A DNA stretch of 64,000 bases from Phragmites australis (Eukaryota; Streptophyta; Magnoliopsida; Poales; Poaceae). Position numbers and translations under genes: made by a program. Shown in pieces: positions 13,653-25,261 of the stretch. Numbering within the stretch: position 1 is the stretch's first letter; every line of letters starts with the position of its first letter. The stretch is taken from positions 1,704,001 through 1,768,000 of the forward strand of contig NC_084940.1 in assembly GCF_958298935.1 (NCBI RefSeq), in the 5' to 3' direction. The notes below the pieces were generated by a model, which was not told where the DNA came from, searched no databases, and saw only the letters and a program-made list of their open reading frames with translations.

Positions 13653-15083
13653 CCCGCTACCACGGGTAGGGCCTACCCTTGCCAGCCAAGACCAAGCTCG
13701 ATTTGAGATGATTCTACACATCTCGTTTGAGATAGTGAAGTAACATTCCCACTGCTCTGTCTCTCTCTCTTTAGAGGATGGCACGATAACATTTGAAAAT
13801 AACATCTTCGAACGCGCCCAGGCCATTGAGTGGTCCACGTAGGCAAACCCTTGTTGCAGCCGAGGTTCAGCTTACCGACCGAAGCTCGGTAACTGAGTTT
13901 CGACGGTAATCGAAAAATCACAGTTACCGTGATTACCGTCAAAATTTCAAAAAAAATCGAATAAAATTTATTTAAAAAATGAAAATTTGAGGAAAAAATT
14001 GTAATTTTGCCCGCTTGGTAACCGGTCAAATTTGACCGGTTACCGAGCGGTTTGCGGTAAATCGAGCGGTTTGATCAGTAACTGAGGGATAAAAAATAGT
14101 CCGAATTACTGTGATAACTGAACGATTTTGAGCGATTACCGAGCGGTATGGACGCATTATCAAATAATTGTGTAGGAAAATCATAAAAAACAAAAAATCA
14201 CCAATAAATCATGAAAAAAATAGTATAGTACCATGGTATGTTTGTAATATCATATAAAATTTTTGCATGACCTTTGCTCTATTTTGGAAGTTTCGAAGGT
14301 AACAAATAAATAGTAATAGCAATTCGAGTACGAACATATACTTGTTGCTTCGAATATATGTGTACATTACATATGCAGCGCCTGAAATTAATAAATATAT
14401 ATCGAATTGTCCGTAGTAAAGCTAAAAACGCAATTACATCCCATCCTTCAGTACTTACCATGGTATCCACGCCACATGCAACCTACGAGATGAAAAAAAT
14501 TAGTGTAATAACATGGTATGGAAATAAAGTAGTTGCAAAAGGTAAATTTACATCACCTTTATAACCACCAGCTTGGGGGGCGATTACATTCGGTCATATT
14601 GTACTCATCGGTGGACATTAACATTAGTCATCGTGTCGATAGCAACTCTGCCTTAAACTCAGCTCATGTTTACCCTGTCCATGTAGAAGTGGTTGACCAT
14701 TGTCCTTGTAAAATGACGTATAACTCAGGATCTTGCCACTCATAGACCCACTGAATAGGAGGCTCTGACTAAGCATCGGGGATAGGATAGTGGTATGGAT
14801 ACGATACAAAACTACTCTCCATGCCATAGCTGCTGAAATAGCTCGCACTATCTTGTGGTCCATCGTGGCCACCATGTATTATATGACTTGGTGAGGATGG
14901 GGCACCGTGGTCCTGATCCTGTGTGGCATGCGAAAACTGACTCTCACCAGTGAATTGCACGGGAGGAACGATAGAGGATTGGCATGGAGGAACATTACCG
15001 CCCTGATCATCATCATCACCGATGTTAGTCTTTGACCTGCTGCCATTCGATTCTTAGTAAGTTGGGATCTTTTGCCCTTGCCC

Positions 15084-15818
15084 TTAGTCTTCTTGCTTTT
15101 CTTTGTATGCGTTATTTGCTTCTTCCGCTTTCCCGTGTGTGTCACCAACCACCGTAGCAGCCCATTGTTGTAAGTCAGGTGTGTTAGATGTGTCTGTCAC
15201 TAGGTGAGTAGGCAGGGGTACGTCGCTATCTGTGTCCTCCTCGTCAAGCTCAGGGGCTGCATTTGATCTCCCGGTCTCCATCCAGTCCCGGAGCGGATTG
15301 TTATTCTCATTCAATGTGAGCTCCATAAGCCGCTGAAATGGATCATCATAAACAGTCGACCTGATACCTGCATCCAAGTTGTTCTGTATTCTCAGGTAAA
15401 TTCATTACAAACTTAATCACTCACCCCATTTCTGTGTTTCTTTCACTGCAGCGACAAAGAATGCATCGTCCGTCCTTCTATCAGGAATGCCTGAAGTGTG
15501 GAAAAATTTGGACCATGCCACACCAATAGCTTCCTTGGCTTTCTTTCCCTTAGCCCTCCATGACCCGGTGTCAATCCTCGGCTGCACAGGGGCTTTTGCT
15601 AAAGCAACATTGTAATCTCTGACACTTGGTGGTGGCTCCCTTGTTGAAGATGCTCTTATAAGCATCCTCTTTAACACAGAGCCCCCTCTGTCAATACCAC
15701 TACCACCTCCATATTCGTAGGACTCGCCTGCCCTCCTCCTGAACTCTTCCTCATCCCTCGATTGAGCCATGGCACGCTGCACCTGTTCCTCTTCCGTGTC
15801 CTCATTGTTGCTTGTCAA
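15084..15818 (-). pseudogene. hAT-element frames downstream of the BED finger
   Basis: Two minus-strand frames. The first, 15818-15417, encodes about 130 residues including QVQRAMAQSRDEEEFRRRAG and GVAWSKFFHTSGIPDRRTDD. Segments like these occur between the BED finger and the catalytic domain in plant hAT proteins, where AWSKFFH-GIP is a recurring string. The second, 15377-15084, encodes about 97 residues, begins MDAGIRSTVYDDPF and is acidic, as in regions near the C-terminus of such proteins. The roughly 450 residues normally found between them are missing, indicating an internal deletion. Confidence 0.55.
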
Positions 15819-15836
15819 ATCTACCTAAACTCTAGC

Positions 15837-16088
15837 TTATTCTTGCCTCCGAACCCTCTCCTCAGTCTTTCCCTTCCTCTTATCTCTTGCACTATCTAGC
15901 TCATGTCTGAAACAATCACGTACATCTGGAGGCACCCTATCATAATGTATAACATTCGATCCGCGCCCTGCCAAATGTTCTTTCAACCTTGTGGCACCAC
16001 CGCCTCTCTTTTCCTTATTGCAATAATTGCACCTAAAATCGGGGGCCAAATTATCCCCATGCTGCCACACCACATCTTTATCTGTCAT
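15837..16088 (-). pseudogene. BED-type zinc finger exon of the hAT element
   Basis: The 83-residue frame begins MTDKDVVWQHGDNL, followed by FRCNYCNKEKRGGGATRLKEHLAG. It has the C-x2-C-x(n)-H pattern of BED fingers, which bind DNA at the ends of hAT transposons. A basic KRKGKTEERVRRQE tail follows. It is the N-terminal piece of a transposase-derived protein. The next acidic frame on the same strand starts about 18 bases later, so a frameshift or short intron may separate them. Without the catalytic core it is a remnant, although a DNA-binding-only product is conceivable. Confidence 0.7.
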
Positions 16089-17198
16089 CGCTTAGTTTGC
16101 AATTTCTCTGTTAAAAGAAGAAAACTCGATGGTTAGCCTACTAATAAATAACTCCATACATGTTCAAATCGCTAGTCAACTCAATTGAACGAAAATTATC
16201 AATTGTTAGCCAACTAATACAGTTATTCGAACGAATATTAGCACCATTTGCATCTAAAATCGATAGTAAATGGCCGATTGTCTAGCACGAATATTACCAA
16301 CATTCGCATGTATACGGACATTTCAATGTAATAAGGTCCATAACCCAGCGAATCAACTGCTACATGTTCCTAATCGACTACACGACGAACTGCTGCCCTT
16401 GTAACATCGCTTACCGAGCATATTACACGAAAAAACGCTAATAAACAGTCCACAACCGAACGCAACACGCACTGCATCGCCGAAATACCATGCAATCTAC
16501 AACTACCGACCATATATCCTCGATTACCGACCGATAAACATTAAAAATTGAAGTAGTGGCGGCGGTTACCAAACTTTGACCGACAGTTACCGAGGTGTGG
16601 CGATAGCTGGCGAAGCGCTGGGTGCAGCCCGTCGGTTACCGCTCGGATGCGGTCGATAACCGACCTTCCTAGCTCGATTACTGGACCTGCCTCGCCGGAT
16701 TTGCACCGGAGAACATCAGAAAAGGTCGGGCGGTCGCCGGTGCCGCGCCTGGTGCTGCAGGAGGTGGGGTGGGGAAAGTCTGCAGTGCACAGATAGCTCC
16801 AAACCGACGCATTCTTATCCACTGACTGTGGGCCGAAAACGGGCCGGTCTGTAATGTTCATTCGGCCCAGTACACAAAACAACCCATTTAAAAGAAATCC
16901 AAACTTTGCTCGTCAATTTGGAGCTCCAAACGAGATTTGTTTCAAATTTGGTTTTCACATATACTCTTAAAATTAGCTCTAGTTTTTTATCGATTTTTTT
17001 TTTCGATTTTTTGATTTTTTTTTTCAAAATCGGTTTGAATTTTTTGAATTCAAATTCGGTTACCGCTCGACTTTTGAAACCGAACCGGACCAAGAAGGTT
17101 GGTAACCGCGGTTTTGCTCAGTAATCGGCGCATTTTTAAACCGTGGTTGCAGCACCTATTACTACACAGGCTCAACTAAGGCTCGGCCCAGTATTGCC

Positions 17199-17412
17199 GT
17201 GTATAGAGAATTTTTTATTTTTATATTTTGAAGATAAAAAATTACAAAACAGGCATCCATTTGAAAAAAAATTGCAAATAGATGTATTTTTATTTTTATT
17301 TTTTTAACCTTTCACGGCGACAAGAGCATATTTTTGCAATTTTTTCAAACGAACATCTTTTCTTGCAATTTCTATTTTCGAAATATAAAAATAAAAAAAT
17401 TCATCTATAGAC
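17199..17412. mobile_element. Small foldback MITE, 214 bp
   Basis: The ends GTGTATAGAGAATTTTTTAT and GTCTATAGATGAATTTTTTT (second reverse-complemented) are inverted repeats. They continue through a shared TTTTTATATTTYGAA and TTTGAAAAAA-TTGCAAA. Nearly the whole unit folds back. It shares arm motifs with the element at 3774-4293 and appears to be a deletion derivative or family member. No coding capacity. Confidence 0.65.
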
Positions 17413-17864
17413 GATGAGACAGGATGCAATTTTGGGCCATCAGCAAACCAAGCAAGCTAGATTCAGAATCGTGCCGTGATTTCGACAGGCGAGCAAAAAA
17501 TCATATGAGAAGAATCAGAAGCAGAAGAGGGTAATCAAGTACCCCTCCAATAGCTTGTGAGCATGATTTCATCTGATTGAAACTTTGGCAACGTATCAAA
17601 GAGAAATAAAAAAGAAAGAAACATTGGCAACAAGACCAGTTAGGGGGAGCATTTATCGTACGACCGAAACTGCGTGGCTACCTTCAATAACAAGAATCAG
17701 GCTTACATGTTTTGCAGACATTTTAATGCAGAACACTGCCAAAGGTGGCTCTTATCTGGGACGAGATCGATCGGTGGTGTGGTGCTGGGGCGCATCAGCT
17801 CAGGGCCAGTCCAGAGGTAGGGTCGAACGGTGCAACCGTCTTGGATCTCTAAAATCCAAAGGGG

Positions 17865-17962
<98 letters not shown>

Positions 17963-20391
17963 TGTGTATATCGGTTTAAAAGTAAATTGAAAAAATTAGA
18001 TCTGGACGATTTATATTAATAATGAGGCCCTATTTTTAATCTCTCCTCAGGCCACCGAAATGTCAGGACCGGACCTGCATCAGCTGGCTATTCTCAGAGA
18101 GCGGTTGCGTCTCTTTGTTCTGTAATTTAATTAGTTGCAGTGTCTTGCTTTTCTGGTTGCTATGTTTTCTTTGTAATTTCCATTCGCGCTAAGCCTATAT
18201 GACTTGGGCCCGACGAGAGTCGCTGGGTAACTAATTTGTTTCTTCCGTCTTAATAAAAAATACGCAGTTCTTAAAAATACCATGACGACCAGAGTACCAG
18301 ATGTGAAAACACATCTGATTTGCTTTGTTGGTAGGCACGTCGGCCTTTTAGCTGTCTGCCCCATTTACAATACATTCAGCACACTGAACAATCAAATGAC
18401 GAATCAAGACATAAACAACTATCAGCCTCACCCACCGAACTAACCGATCAACCGGCGCCAACTAATCCACAAATCACAAGAGCATCATCTTCTCCCTTAC
18501 AGCAAAAACCATCGATAATTTCCATTTAACATATACTAGTAACCATGCAGTGCGCATAATTTTTGTACACGCAATTTCTTCATTAGCAAATTAATCAGTT
18601 TTATCACAATAATTGAAGAGTATGCATTCACATGGCCAGTGTTAGTGGCCCTGTCATTCCTACATAAAGCAGAGGTATAGCGACATTGTAATGTTATTTC
18701 TTATACAATAGTAGATGAAAATATATTAACGAAGAAAGGAATTTCTTTCTCAGATCAGGCTTGTCAAATGGACATGTTCACTGATATTTTCATTTGCCAT
18801 TTTCTCTACAGAAAAAAGGATATTTACACTTGTCAGCAGCCCATACTCACTTCGAGCAGCGGAGAGGATAAATATTTTCAGATTGCAGCGGTGCAGGCTT
18901 TGACCATCGACATTCTTTGCACAAGAGATGAAAAACTGTCAAACTGCAAGCCTACAATCAAACGAAAAAACCATTCAAGAACTCAGCCATGTTCAGGAAT
19001 GGACCACAGGATCACCACATTGATCCGAATAATTGAGTCGACGGTGACAGATCCAAGGAAAGTAGGAAACTATCAAACCACAAAACAGGCCAGACATCGG
19101 CACTCTGAAGAATGGAAGAGCTCCACATGGCGATCACGCTACCTGCGCTGATGCACACCCAGCTCCTGCCTGCCTCAGGACCATCTGCTACTGTGGAGTG
19201 TGGACAGCAGAGTGGAACCTGACCTGCATGGCAAAGAAAAAGAAAGAAAAACTGAATTATAGAATGATATTGAGATCCAAAATGGATGCATGCACCGAAA
19301 AGATATATAAAAGATGAATACCTGAACTTCATGCACCGAAAAAAAGTTCATGCTATCTTGGATCGATACACCAATTATAGGGAAACTAAAAAAGATCAGC
19401 TGGCCCTTGTCGAGACTTTTTTGTCAGTAATAATTGATGAAATAGGTCACATAACAAGAAATTGGCCATCTTTTGTTTGGACTGAAGAAATGGATTGCAA
19501 TACTAGGCAGGTTACATCATAGATCCATCGCACATGGAAGTTCTGAAGCAAAATTACTGTTATTGCACTTTGTATGGAAATAACCAGCATGATTTGAATC
19601 AGGGACACTGCCAGACTTCAGAGCCGAAGGCAACTACTTCAAAACTTCAAAAGATTCAAAAAGCAATTGCCGCCAAAATATTAGTTACTCCAAAATCAAC
19701 ATAATCACATGTGAGAAATATGCAAAAGGATATATGAAATAAATGGGTGTCCACTGAATCTCCAAAAGAACAGATGTACCGCATAACAAATAGCACTTTC
19801 CAATGTTCTGGCTACATTCCTATAGGCTATTGAAATCAATTTCACCACCTCAGACAATTCCAAGAGATAAATACACAAAAGAATGACCTTGGGAACTGGA
19901 ACATCAAACATGTAGTAACCTATACTGCAGTAGATTAGTGAAAAAATTATAACCTCCTATTAAACCTTAAACATAAAGGAATGGGTGCATAGCCATCAAT
20001 TGAACAGGAGAACATAACTGCAGACTTCAGATGCTATTTACAAGTGCAAGGCACTTGGATTGAAGAAAAAAATTCAGATTGATGAGTGAAATGTAATATA
20101 CACGAATACACCATACATCATTAGGCCAAAGAGAGTACAAGATGCTAATCTCCCGAAACTATACCACCAAGAGCAACTGGAGTTCTGAACATCCAAGCCT
20201 ACAAACAAAAATTACCTCCCTGTATCGAGACCCAACCAAAGATGTAACTTCAACAACTTTTGCCATGTTGGGGATCAAAAAGGTTTAGCCAGAGTATAAA
20301 TAGAAGCCGTTCGATGTAATATACAGTACTTGGCCCATGTCAAGAAGAATGCCTTAATATTCTTCTTCCATGCATTTCCACAGCATGTGAT
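17413..20391. other. Intergenic; contains a long (TA)n microsatellite
   Basis: No gene is recognised. Apart from the microsatellite at 17866-17961 I see only AT-rich unique-looking sequence. The part just left of 20392 must contain the 3' UTR and polyadenylation site of the ARO gene on the minus strand; I could not place the site. Confidence 0.4.
17866..17961. repeat. (TA)48 microsatellite
   Basis: An uninterrupted run of 96 bases of alternating T and A. It creates a spurious Tyr-Ile reading frame that should be ignored. Such a tract can extrude cruciforms and is likely length-variable. Confidence 0.98.
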
Positions 20392-22314
20392 CTAATGGTA
20401 GCCTTTTGCGCCTCTGGATTGATAAAGTTCCAACCTGATCTTTGCCTCTGGCAACAAATTCTCGATTATTGGGTCTTGCATCATGTAAGCTTGCTTGGAG
20501 GCCCATTCGAGCACTGTGAGGATTTCTGCTTGTGCCAACTCCTCGCTGTCTGGGACATTGTGTGCAATGTAGCATACAAGGGTGAGTGCTGCAATCTGAA
20601 CCACCTGCTCACTGAAATACACAAGTTGAACTAGGTGCTTCGCGCCGCCTGCATTGATGATTGCTTTAGAATGGTCAACATGCAGGTAATTATCCGTGCA
20701 TGCAAACTTGGTAAGGGAAATTGCTGCCTCTCGAGAGACATCTGCTTCCCTCTCATCAAGAAGCTTCACCAATGGTCCAATAATACGAGTCTCTGTAGCA
20801 CGGAAAGTTCGGGACAAGCAACCTAACGAGATAATGCAGGGAATTAGGAGATCATCATAATCAGCCTTCTCGACAACACGTAGGAGCTGGTCAACGACAG
20901 TCCGGGCAGCAGGAGAGGTTGGCTTGAATGCTGATCGTCGCAGATCGGAATTCTGCTCGGCGACACAGCAGATCTCCATGAGAGCCATCGCAGAATTATA
21001 TTGCACATCACCTTCACCTTTCTCAAGAAGAACTGCAAAGCAGAGCAGAGCCCTTGACTCTGTAATGCTCTTACAGATAGCTGCATTGCCCTTGGCGAGC
21101 TGCCACAACGCCTTAGCGGCATTGGCTTTCATGTATGCCTTTGTCTCAGGGTCCTCAAACTCCCTGGCCCTTGTACTCGTTCCTGACAATGATGCATTGT
21201 GCTGCTTCGTTGCCACAACACCACCATTACTAGCTATGTGCTTACCACTACTCCCATTAGACTTCGCAGCCATGGTAGACTGCACCAAACTGTGCATCTC
21301 ATTCTTGCTCTGGGAGACATGTCCATTCGGGTACCTCATGACGCTGTGCTCCCCGGCATCCATCAAGTCTGGTTGAGCTGCCCCAACGGTGCTGTTCTTT
21401 TTGTCCATCACCACGGCATGTATGGACATCTTGGACGTGATGGCGTACTTGGAGTGCTCCTGCACCGTCTCGAACGCGAGGTGCCCGACGAGCAGCCGGA
21501 TCACGTTGTGCTGCGCGAACGAGTCCTGGCACTTGGGGTGGTTGGCGGCAAGCTCTGAGACGGCCCAAGCCACCATGGCCTGCACCTTCATGGGGCCCTC
21601 CTTGAGCACCTTGGCGAAGGCCAAGCACGCCCCGGCGTGCACCATCTGCTCAACGCACTCTGGGTCGCGGCCGAGGAGCCCAATGGCGAGGGCGGCGTTC
21701 TCCTGCCCCTCGAGGCGGCCCTCCTTGACCAGCTTGAGCAGCGGCGGTACACCGTCCTCCTCTATGATAAGCTTGGAGTACCTGTCACTGTCGCGTGCAA
21801 GCGAGACGAGGCTGGCGGCCGCGTCGGCGCGGGCGTCGAGGTTGCCGGTGTAGAGCACGGCGATCTGCTCCCAGATGAGGAAGAGGATGGGCTCGTTCTG
21901 CGCGATGGGCGGCAGGCCGATGTGGGCGTCGAAGTCGTCGTCGTCGCTGGCCGATGAGGAGACGCGGAGGAGCCAGGAGATGTCGCCGATGGAGTTGTCG
22001 AGCTGGTTGGTCATCTTTTTGAAGGAGCCGGCAGGGATGATGGTGAAGACGCGGCGGACGAGGCCGTGTGCGCGGCACTTGTCGACGAGCGCGAGAGCCT
22101 TATCGAGAGCCTTCTCGGTGTCATCGAAGATGCGGCGGGCCGGGCGCTCGTAAAGGTCGGCGCGCGCGGCCTGGCGGAGCAGCCCGGCGAGGCGCTCGAC
22201 CTTGGCCTTGAGCTCCATGCACTCCTGCCGCAACGTGTAGGCCTCATCGGACCACTTGATCACCTGCTCCGCGAGCTGGATCGGCCGCGCCAGGATCTGC
22301 TTGAGGTCGTCCAT
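20392..22314 (-). CDS. ARMADILLO REPEAT ONLY (ARO) family protein
   Basis: Intronless gene for 640 residues beginning MDDLKQILARPIQLAEQVIK. The N-terminal third has the conserved ARO region: KWSDEAYTLRQECMELK, LAGLLRQAAR, a TEKALDKALALVDKCR helix and HGLVRRVFTIIP. Armadillo repeats follow from about residue 170, for example SKLIIEEDGVPPLLKLVKEG, GQENAALAIGLLG, ANAAKALWQLAKGNAAICK and SREAAISLTKFAC. A low-complexity Ser/Asn/His linker (about 310-390) separates two ARM blocks. It ends YQSRGAKGYH. No U-box is present. Plant ARO proteins act in polar tip growth (pollen tubes, root hairs, trichomes), working with ROP GTPase regulators at the plasma membrane. The start at 22314 fits family length. 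The same frame stays open to an ATG at 22890, but that stretch is compositionally unlike protein and is probably 5' UTR. Confidence 0.93.
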   Translation of the reverse strand: MDDLKQILARPIQLAEQVIKWSDEAYTLRQECMELKAKVERLAGLLRQAARADLYERPARRIFDDTEKALDKALALVDKCRAHGLVRRVFTIIPAGSFKKMTNQLDNSIGDISWLLRVSSSASDDDDFDAHIGLPPIAQNEPILFLIWEQIAVLYTGNLDARADAAASLVSLARDSDRYSKLIIEEDGVPPLLKLVKEGRLEGQENAALAIGLLGRDPECVEQMVHAGACLAFAKVLKEGPMKVQAMVAWAVSELAANHPKCQDSFAQHNVIRLLVGHLAFETVQEHSKYAITSKMSIHAVVMDKKNSTVGAAQPDLMDAGEHSVMRYPNGHVSQSKNEMHSLVQSTMAAKSNGSSGKHIASNGGVVATKQHNASLSGTSTRAREFEDPETKAYMKANAAKALWQLAKGNAAICKSITESRALLCFAVLLEKGEGDVQYNSAMALMEICCVAEQNSDLRRSAFKPTSPAARTVVDQLLRVVEKADYDDLLIPCIISLGCLSRTFRATETRIIGPLVKLLDEREADVSREAAISLTKFACTDNYLHVDHSKAIINAGGAKHLVQLVYFSEQVVQIAALTLVCYIAHNVPDSEELAQAEILTVLEWASKQAYMMQDPIIENLLPEAKIRLELYQSRGAKGYH

Positions 22315-24378
22315 CTCGGCAGCCGACGACGCTCCCCCGCTCGCCGCGCCGGCGCGGTCAGCCAACCGAATAGCGGCCGGCCCCAAGCCCTGGCAAGCAC
22401 CCGACGGGTGGTGGGCGGGCTGTTCGGTCCGGCCTTCCTCCCTGCCTCCTCCGCAGGGTGGGGAATTGGGGGAGCTGGAGGAGGAGGAGAACGGGGAGTG
22501 GTGCCGCGGTGGTGGTGGGGAGTTAATTTGGCATTGGTTTTGGTTTTTTTGGGACGGCCGGGTTGGGCGGGCGCGTGCGCGCGCGTGGGCTGGCGGCACC
22601 GCTGCAGGCGGAGCCAGTCGCGGAGAGGACGGCAGCAACGGCCTTCGCGTCGCGCCCCGGCACGGTTTTGCGGTGCCCTGCGCTATATTCGCGTCGGTTT
22701 CGCGGGTTCCCGCTGTGCGGTGCCGGCGCGGGGTCAATGCGCTGCGCCGAGGAAATGGAATCCATCGGTCCGGGCAGCATCTGATTGCTTGGTTGGCTGG
22801 CTTGGTCTTGCTAGCCAGCGGCGACAAGCCGGGCAGATTGTTAGGTGCCGCACCACGTGGATGGAGCCGGCTTGCCGCGTGGGGATCCATTTGGGTTGTA
22901 CTCCTACTGCACTTCAGGCAGACAGCTTTAGGCAGATCGGATTGATGTTTTGTGATTCAGATGCATGTTTGTTGCATAGTAGTAGTACTTCAACATGTTT
23001 GTATTGTCGAGGAGTTTGTGGTGCTTATGATGGAAATGTCGACTATTTCGCTGGCTTGTATGTAGGCCTACGCCTACCTAGATCCAGTTGGCGTTTGGTT
23101 AGAAAAAGTGAAGAAGGGGAGAGAGATTCACTTCACATTTTCATATGCTTATCTAATAGTTTACAATATATTCTTTTCCATGAAAATTGTGGGCCATCGC
23201 TGTCGCTGGTACTGCGATGCTCCGGATCCGCCAACATTCACGACATTTGATTTGTGCAAATAATTAGCACATCGGTCTTTCCTCATATGAATGACCGGTT
23301 TGACTTAAAATACCCACTGAGCGTAGATTTCAAACTTTAAATACCGAGACCGCACCAAATTCGTCTAATTGCATGTTTCTTGTTGATTTGATTCCCAAAC
23401 TAAAAACCAAATGTTATGTATCATTGCGTGGTTAAACTAGACGAAGTATCGCATGTCTGCAATAGATATGAATTTTAATGTTGCCCATTAAGGATGCGAC
23501 AACTGCATATGCGCCTTCAATGAATCAAGTGGAAAAATCCATGTCTTTTGGCACCAAACACCTCCAATGAAAACCGCTTTCTATGACACTGTAGAGAGCA
23601 GTGCTTATAATCTTTCGGTTGCTGGTAATATTATGTGTAAGCTCAAGTTTATATTATCACCGAATTTCTCCTCACGCTCTCACAACATTTGGTTGCACCA
23701 GTCCGGATTTCATAGATGATGAGGTTTTGACTTTTGTTCAAACCTTGGTGGGTAGCGATTTGTCTAGCACCGTGAACTAATGAAATTTCTTTACTTTAAG
23801 AAAACCCGATTTCCATCACCAAAACTAAAGTACTTAGCTAGCAGCCCCTTGTAGGTGACCAATGCCAGTATAGACTTATTTTTAGTGAAGGATGGCGAAA
23901 ATTTAGGAAAACAGCTCATTTTAATTTGCTCATAAGGAACCCACAACAAACATTTTGACAAACTATAAATCCAAGCGAGCCACACAAAGTCTCATTGAAC
24001 ATCGTGTTCTTTCCCTTGATTTAGGTGCATAGCTCTCCCGCGTGTGCCATATTTGGTCCCTCAATTTTTGTCTCGGTTTAGTTTTTACCCTCAACTATTG
24101 TTCGAATCAAGCGAAAAACTACAAATTAAGCGAAAAGGGTCCTGTCCTTTTAGTACATTGTTCCCCCATATCGTTAGCATCATCGCTATACTGTTGTTGT
24201 TTACTTCCAAAGTCCACACCAAACACAAATTGGCACCACAATCTGCTCCTCGGTTAAGGCAAAAAAGGACACCGGATTTGGACAAATGGACACCACAAGA
24301 CGCCACTTTTATGGTTTGGCAGGTACCAACGGCTACGTAGGCTCAGGATGAACAACATCTTGGCCTGCCCGCCGCAAG
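22315..24378. other. Promoter side of the ARO gene and unannotated intergenic DNA
   Basis: 22315-22890 is GC-rich, stop-free in the ARO frame, and probably the 5' UTR or core promoter. From 22950 the DNA becomes AT-rich. I see no gene, transposon end or RNA between there and the LINE fragment. Confidence 0.4.
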
Positions 24379-25261
24379 CTTTCTTTTTTTCAAAAGATCC
24401 GGCACATTGCCGGCGTGTATATTGATAAAAAGGAAGCAGTTACATGTGCCAGTGACGTAAGAAGTCATGAGCAGATAGAAAGTTTGGCTAGCGGGGCATC
24501 AAAACGATGATCCAAGATTTACAACATAGAAAAAAACAACTAGATCTTATTACTCGTTAAGGTTCAAAACAACTAGAGCGGCGAGATGTTTCGCACCCGC
24601 CGTGCACCATGTTCTCACTTCATCTTAGATTTAAGAAATTAGATGAGTTGGCGGCTTCTCTTTATTGTTGAAAACCCTGTTATTTCTCTCCTTCCAAAGG
24701 GACCATAATGTGGCTATAGTGAGCGATCGAATGCCCTTGTTTGTGGAGATCGAGGAAGTACCAGTTAAGTTGAGATACCAATCACCAATCATGGTAGTCA
24801 TAAGCTAGTGCGAGGTGACCCGGCTGGAGCAGTGCGCCCAGTTTCTCAAAGCATCCCAGATGGAGCTCACCACATGGCATGTAACAAACAGGTGGTGGGT
24901 TGTTTCCAAGGTCCTGCTACAAAAGGATAGAAATACGAGTTTGTCCATTACCTAAACATCAATCATCAATAGTCTAAACCTGGTTTTGCAACAGTAACCA
25001 AAGAAAGTACTTGCGTCGTGAAGGCGCGCAAACAGACCATACCGTGGCCGGGAAGATGGAGCTAGTTCCTCCTTCAAACTAGAATAAATACATTGATTTT
25101 GCCGAATATTCTCCATTGGATGTGCGTGTCCAGGTTATCACATCATCTTCCTCTGTCATGGGTTGTAAGGCAACGTCATCCAAGAGTGACTATAGCTGGA
25201 CATACTCTAAAATGAGGCCAACAATGAGATCATGAGAGATATCTCGAATCCTTTGATCATC
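24379..25261 (-). mobile_element. LINE (L1-type) 3' fragment
   Basis: On the minus strand broken frames translate to HHLFVTCHVVSSIWDALRNW and later IRSLTIATLWSLWKERNNRV. The latter resembles the WxxWKERNxRxF motif of the zf-RVT region at the C-terminus of plant LINE polyproteins. The element ends in an A-rich tail (24379-24391, T-rich on the plus strand). The upstream part, including the reverse transcriptase core, is missing, as usual for 5'-truncated insertions. The left-over boundary at 25261 abuts an LTR start. Confidence 0.65.

Larger units (their letters stand above)
13861..17145 (-). mobile_element. Defective hAT-family transposon with 8-bp target duplication
   Basis: A 3285-bp element flanked by identical 8-bp repeats GTTGCAGC (13853-13860 and 17146-17153). 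The termini are short imperfect inverted repeats (CGAGGTTCAG left, CACGGTTTAA right when reverse-complemented). Both subterminal regions are rich in the motif GGTAACCG/CGGTTACC, typical of hAT transposase-binding regions. On the minus strand it encodes a BED-type zinc finger (16088-15837) followed by two acidic frames (15818-15417 and 15377-15084). The catalytic RNase-H-like core and hAT dimerisation domain are absent, so the copy cannot move by itself. A 204-bp relative with matching termini lies at 43595-43798. Confidence 0.78.

Noticed and set aside
17585..18019. Plus-strand frame with a long Tyr-Ile run
   Set aside because: It is the translation of the (TA)48 microsatellite and has no protein-like flanks.
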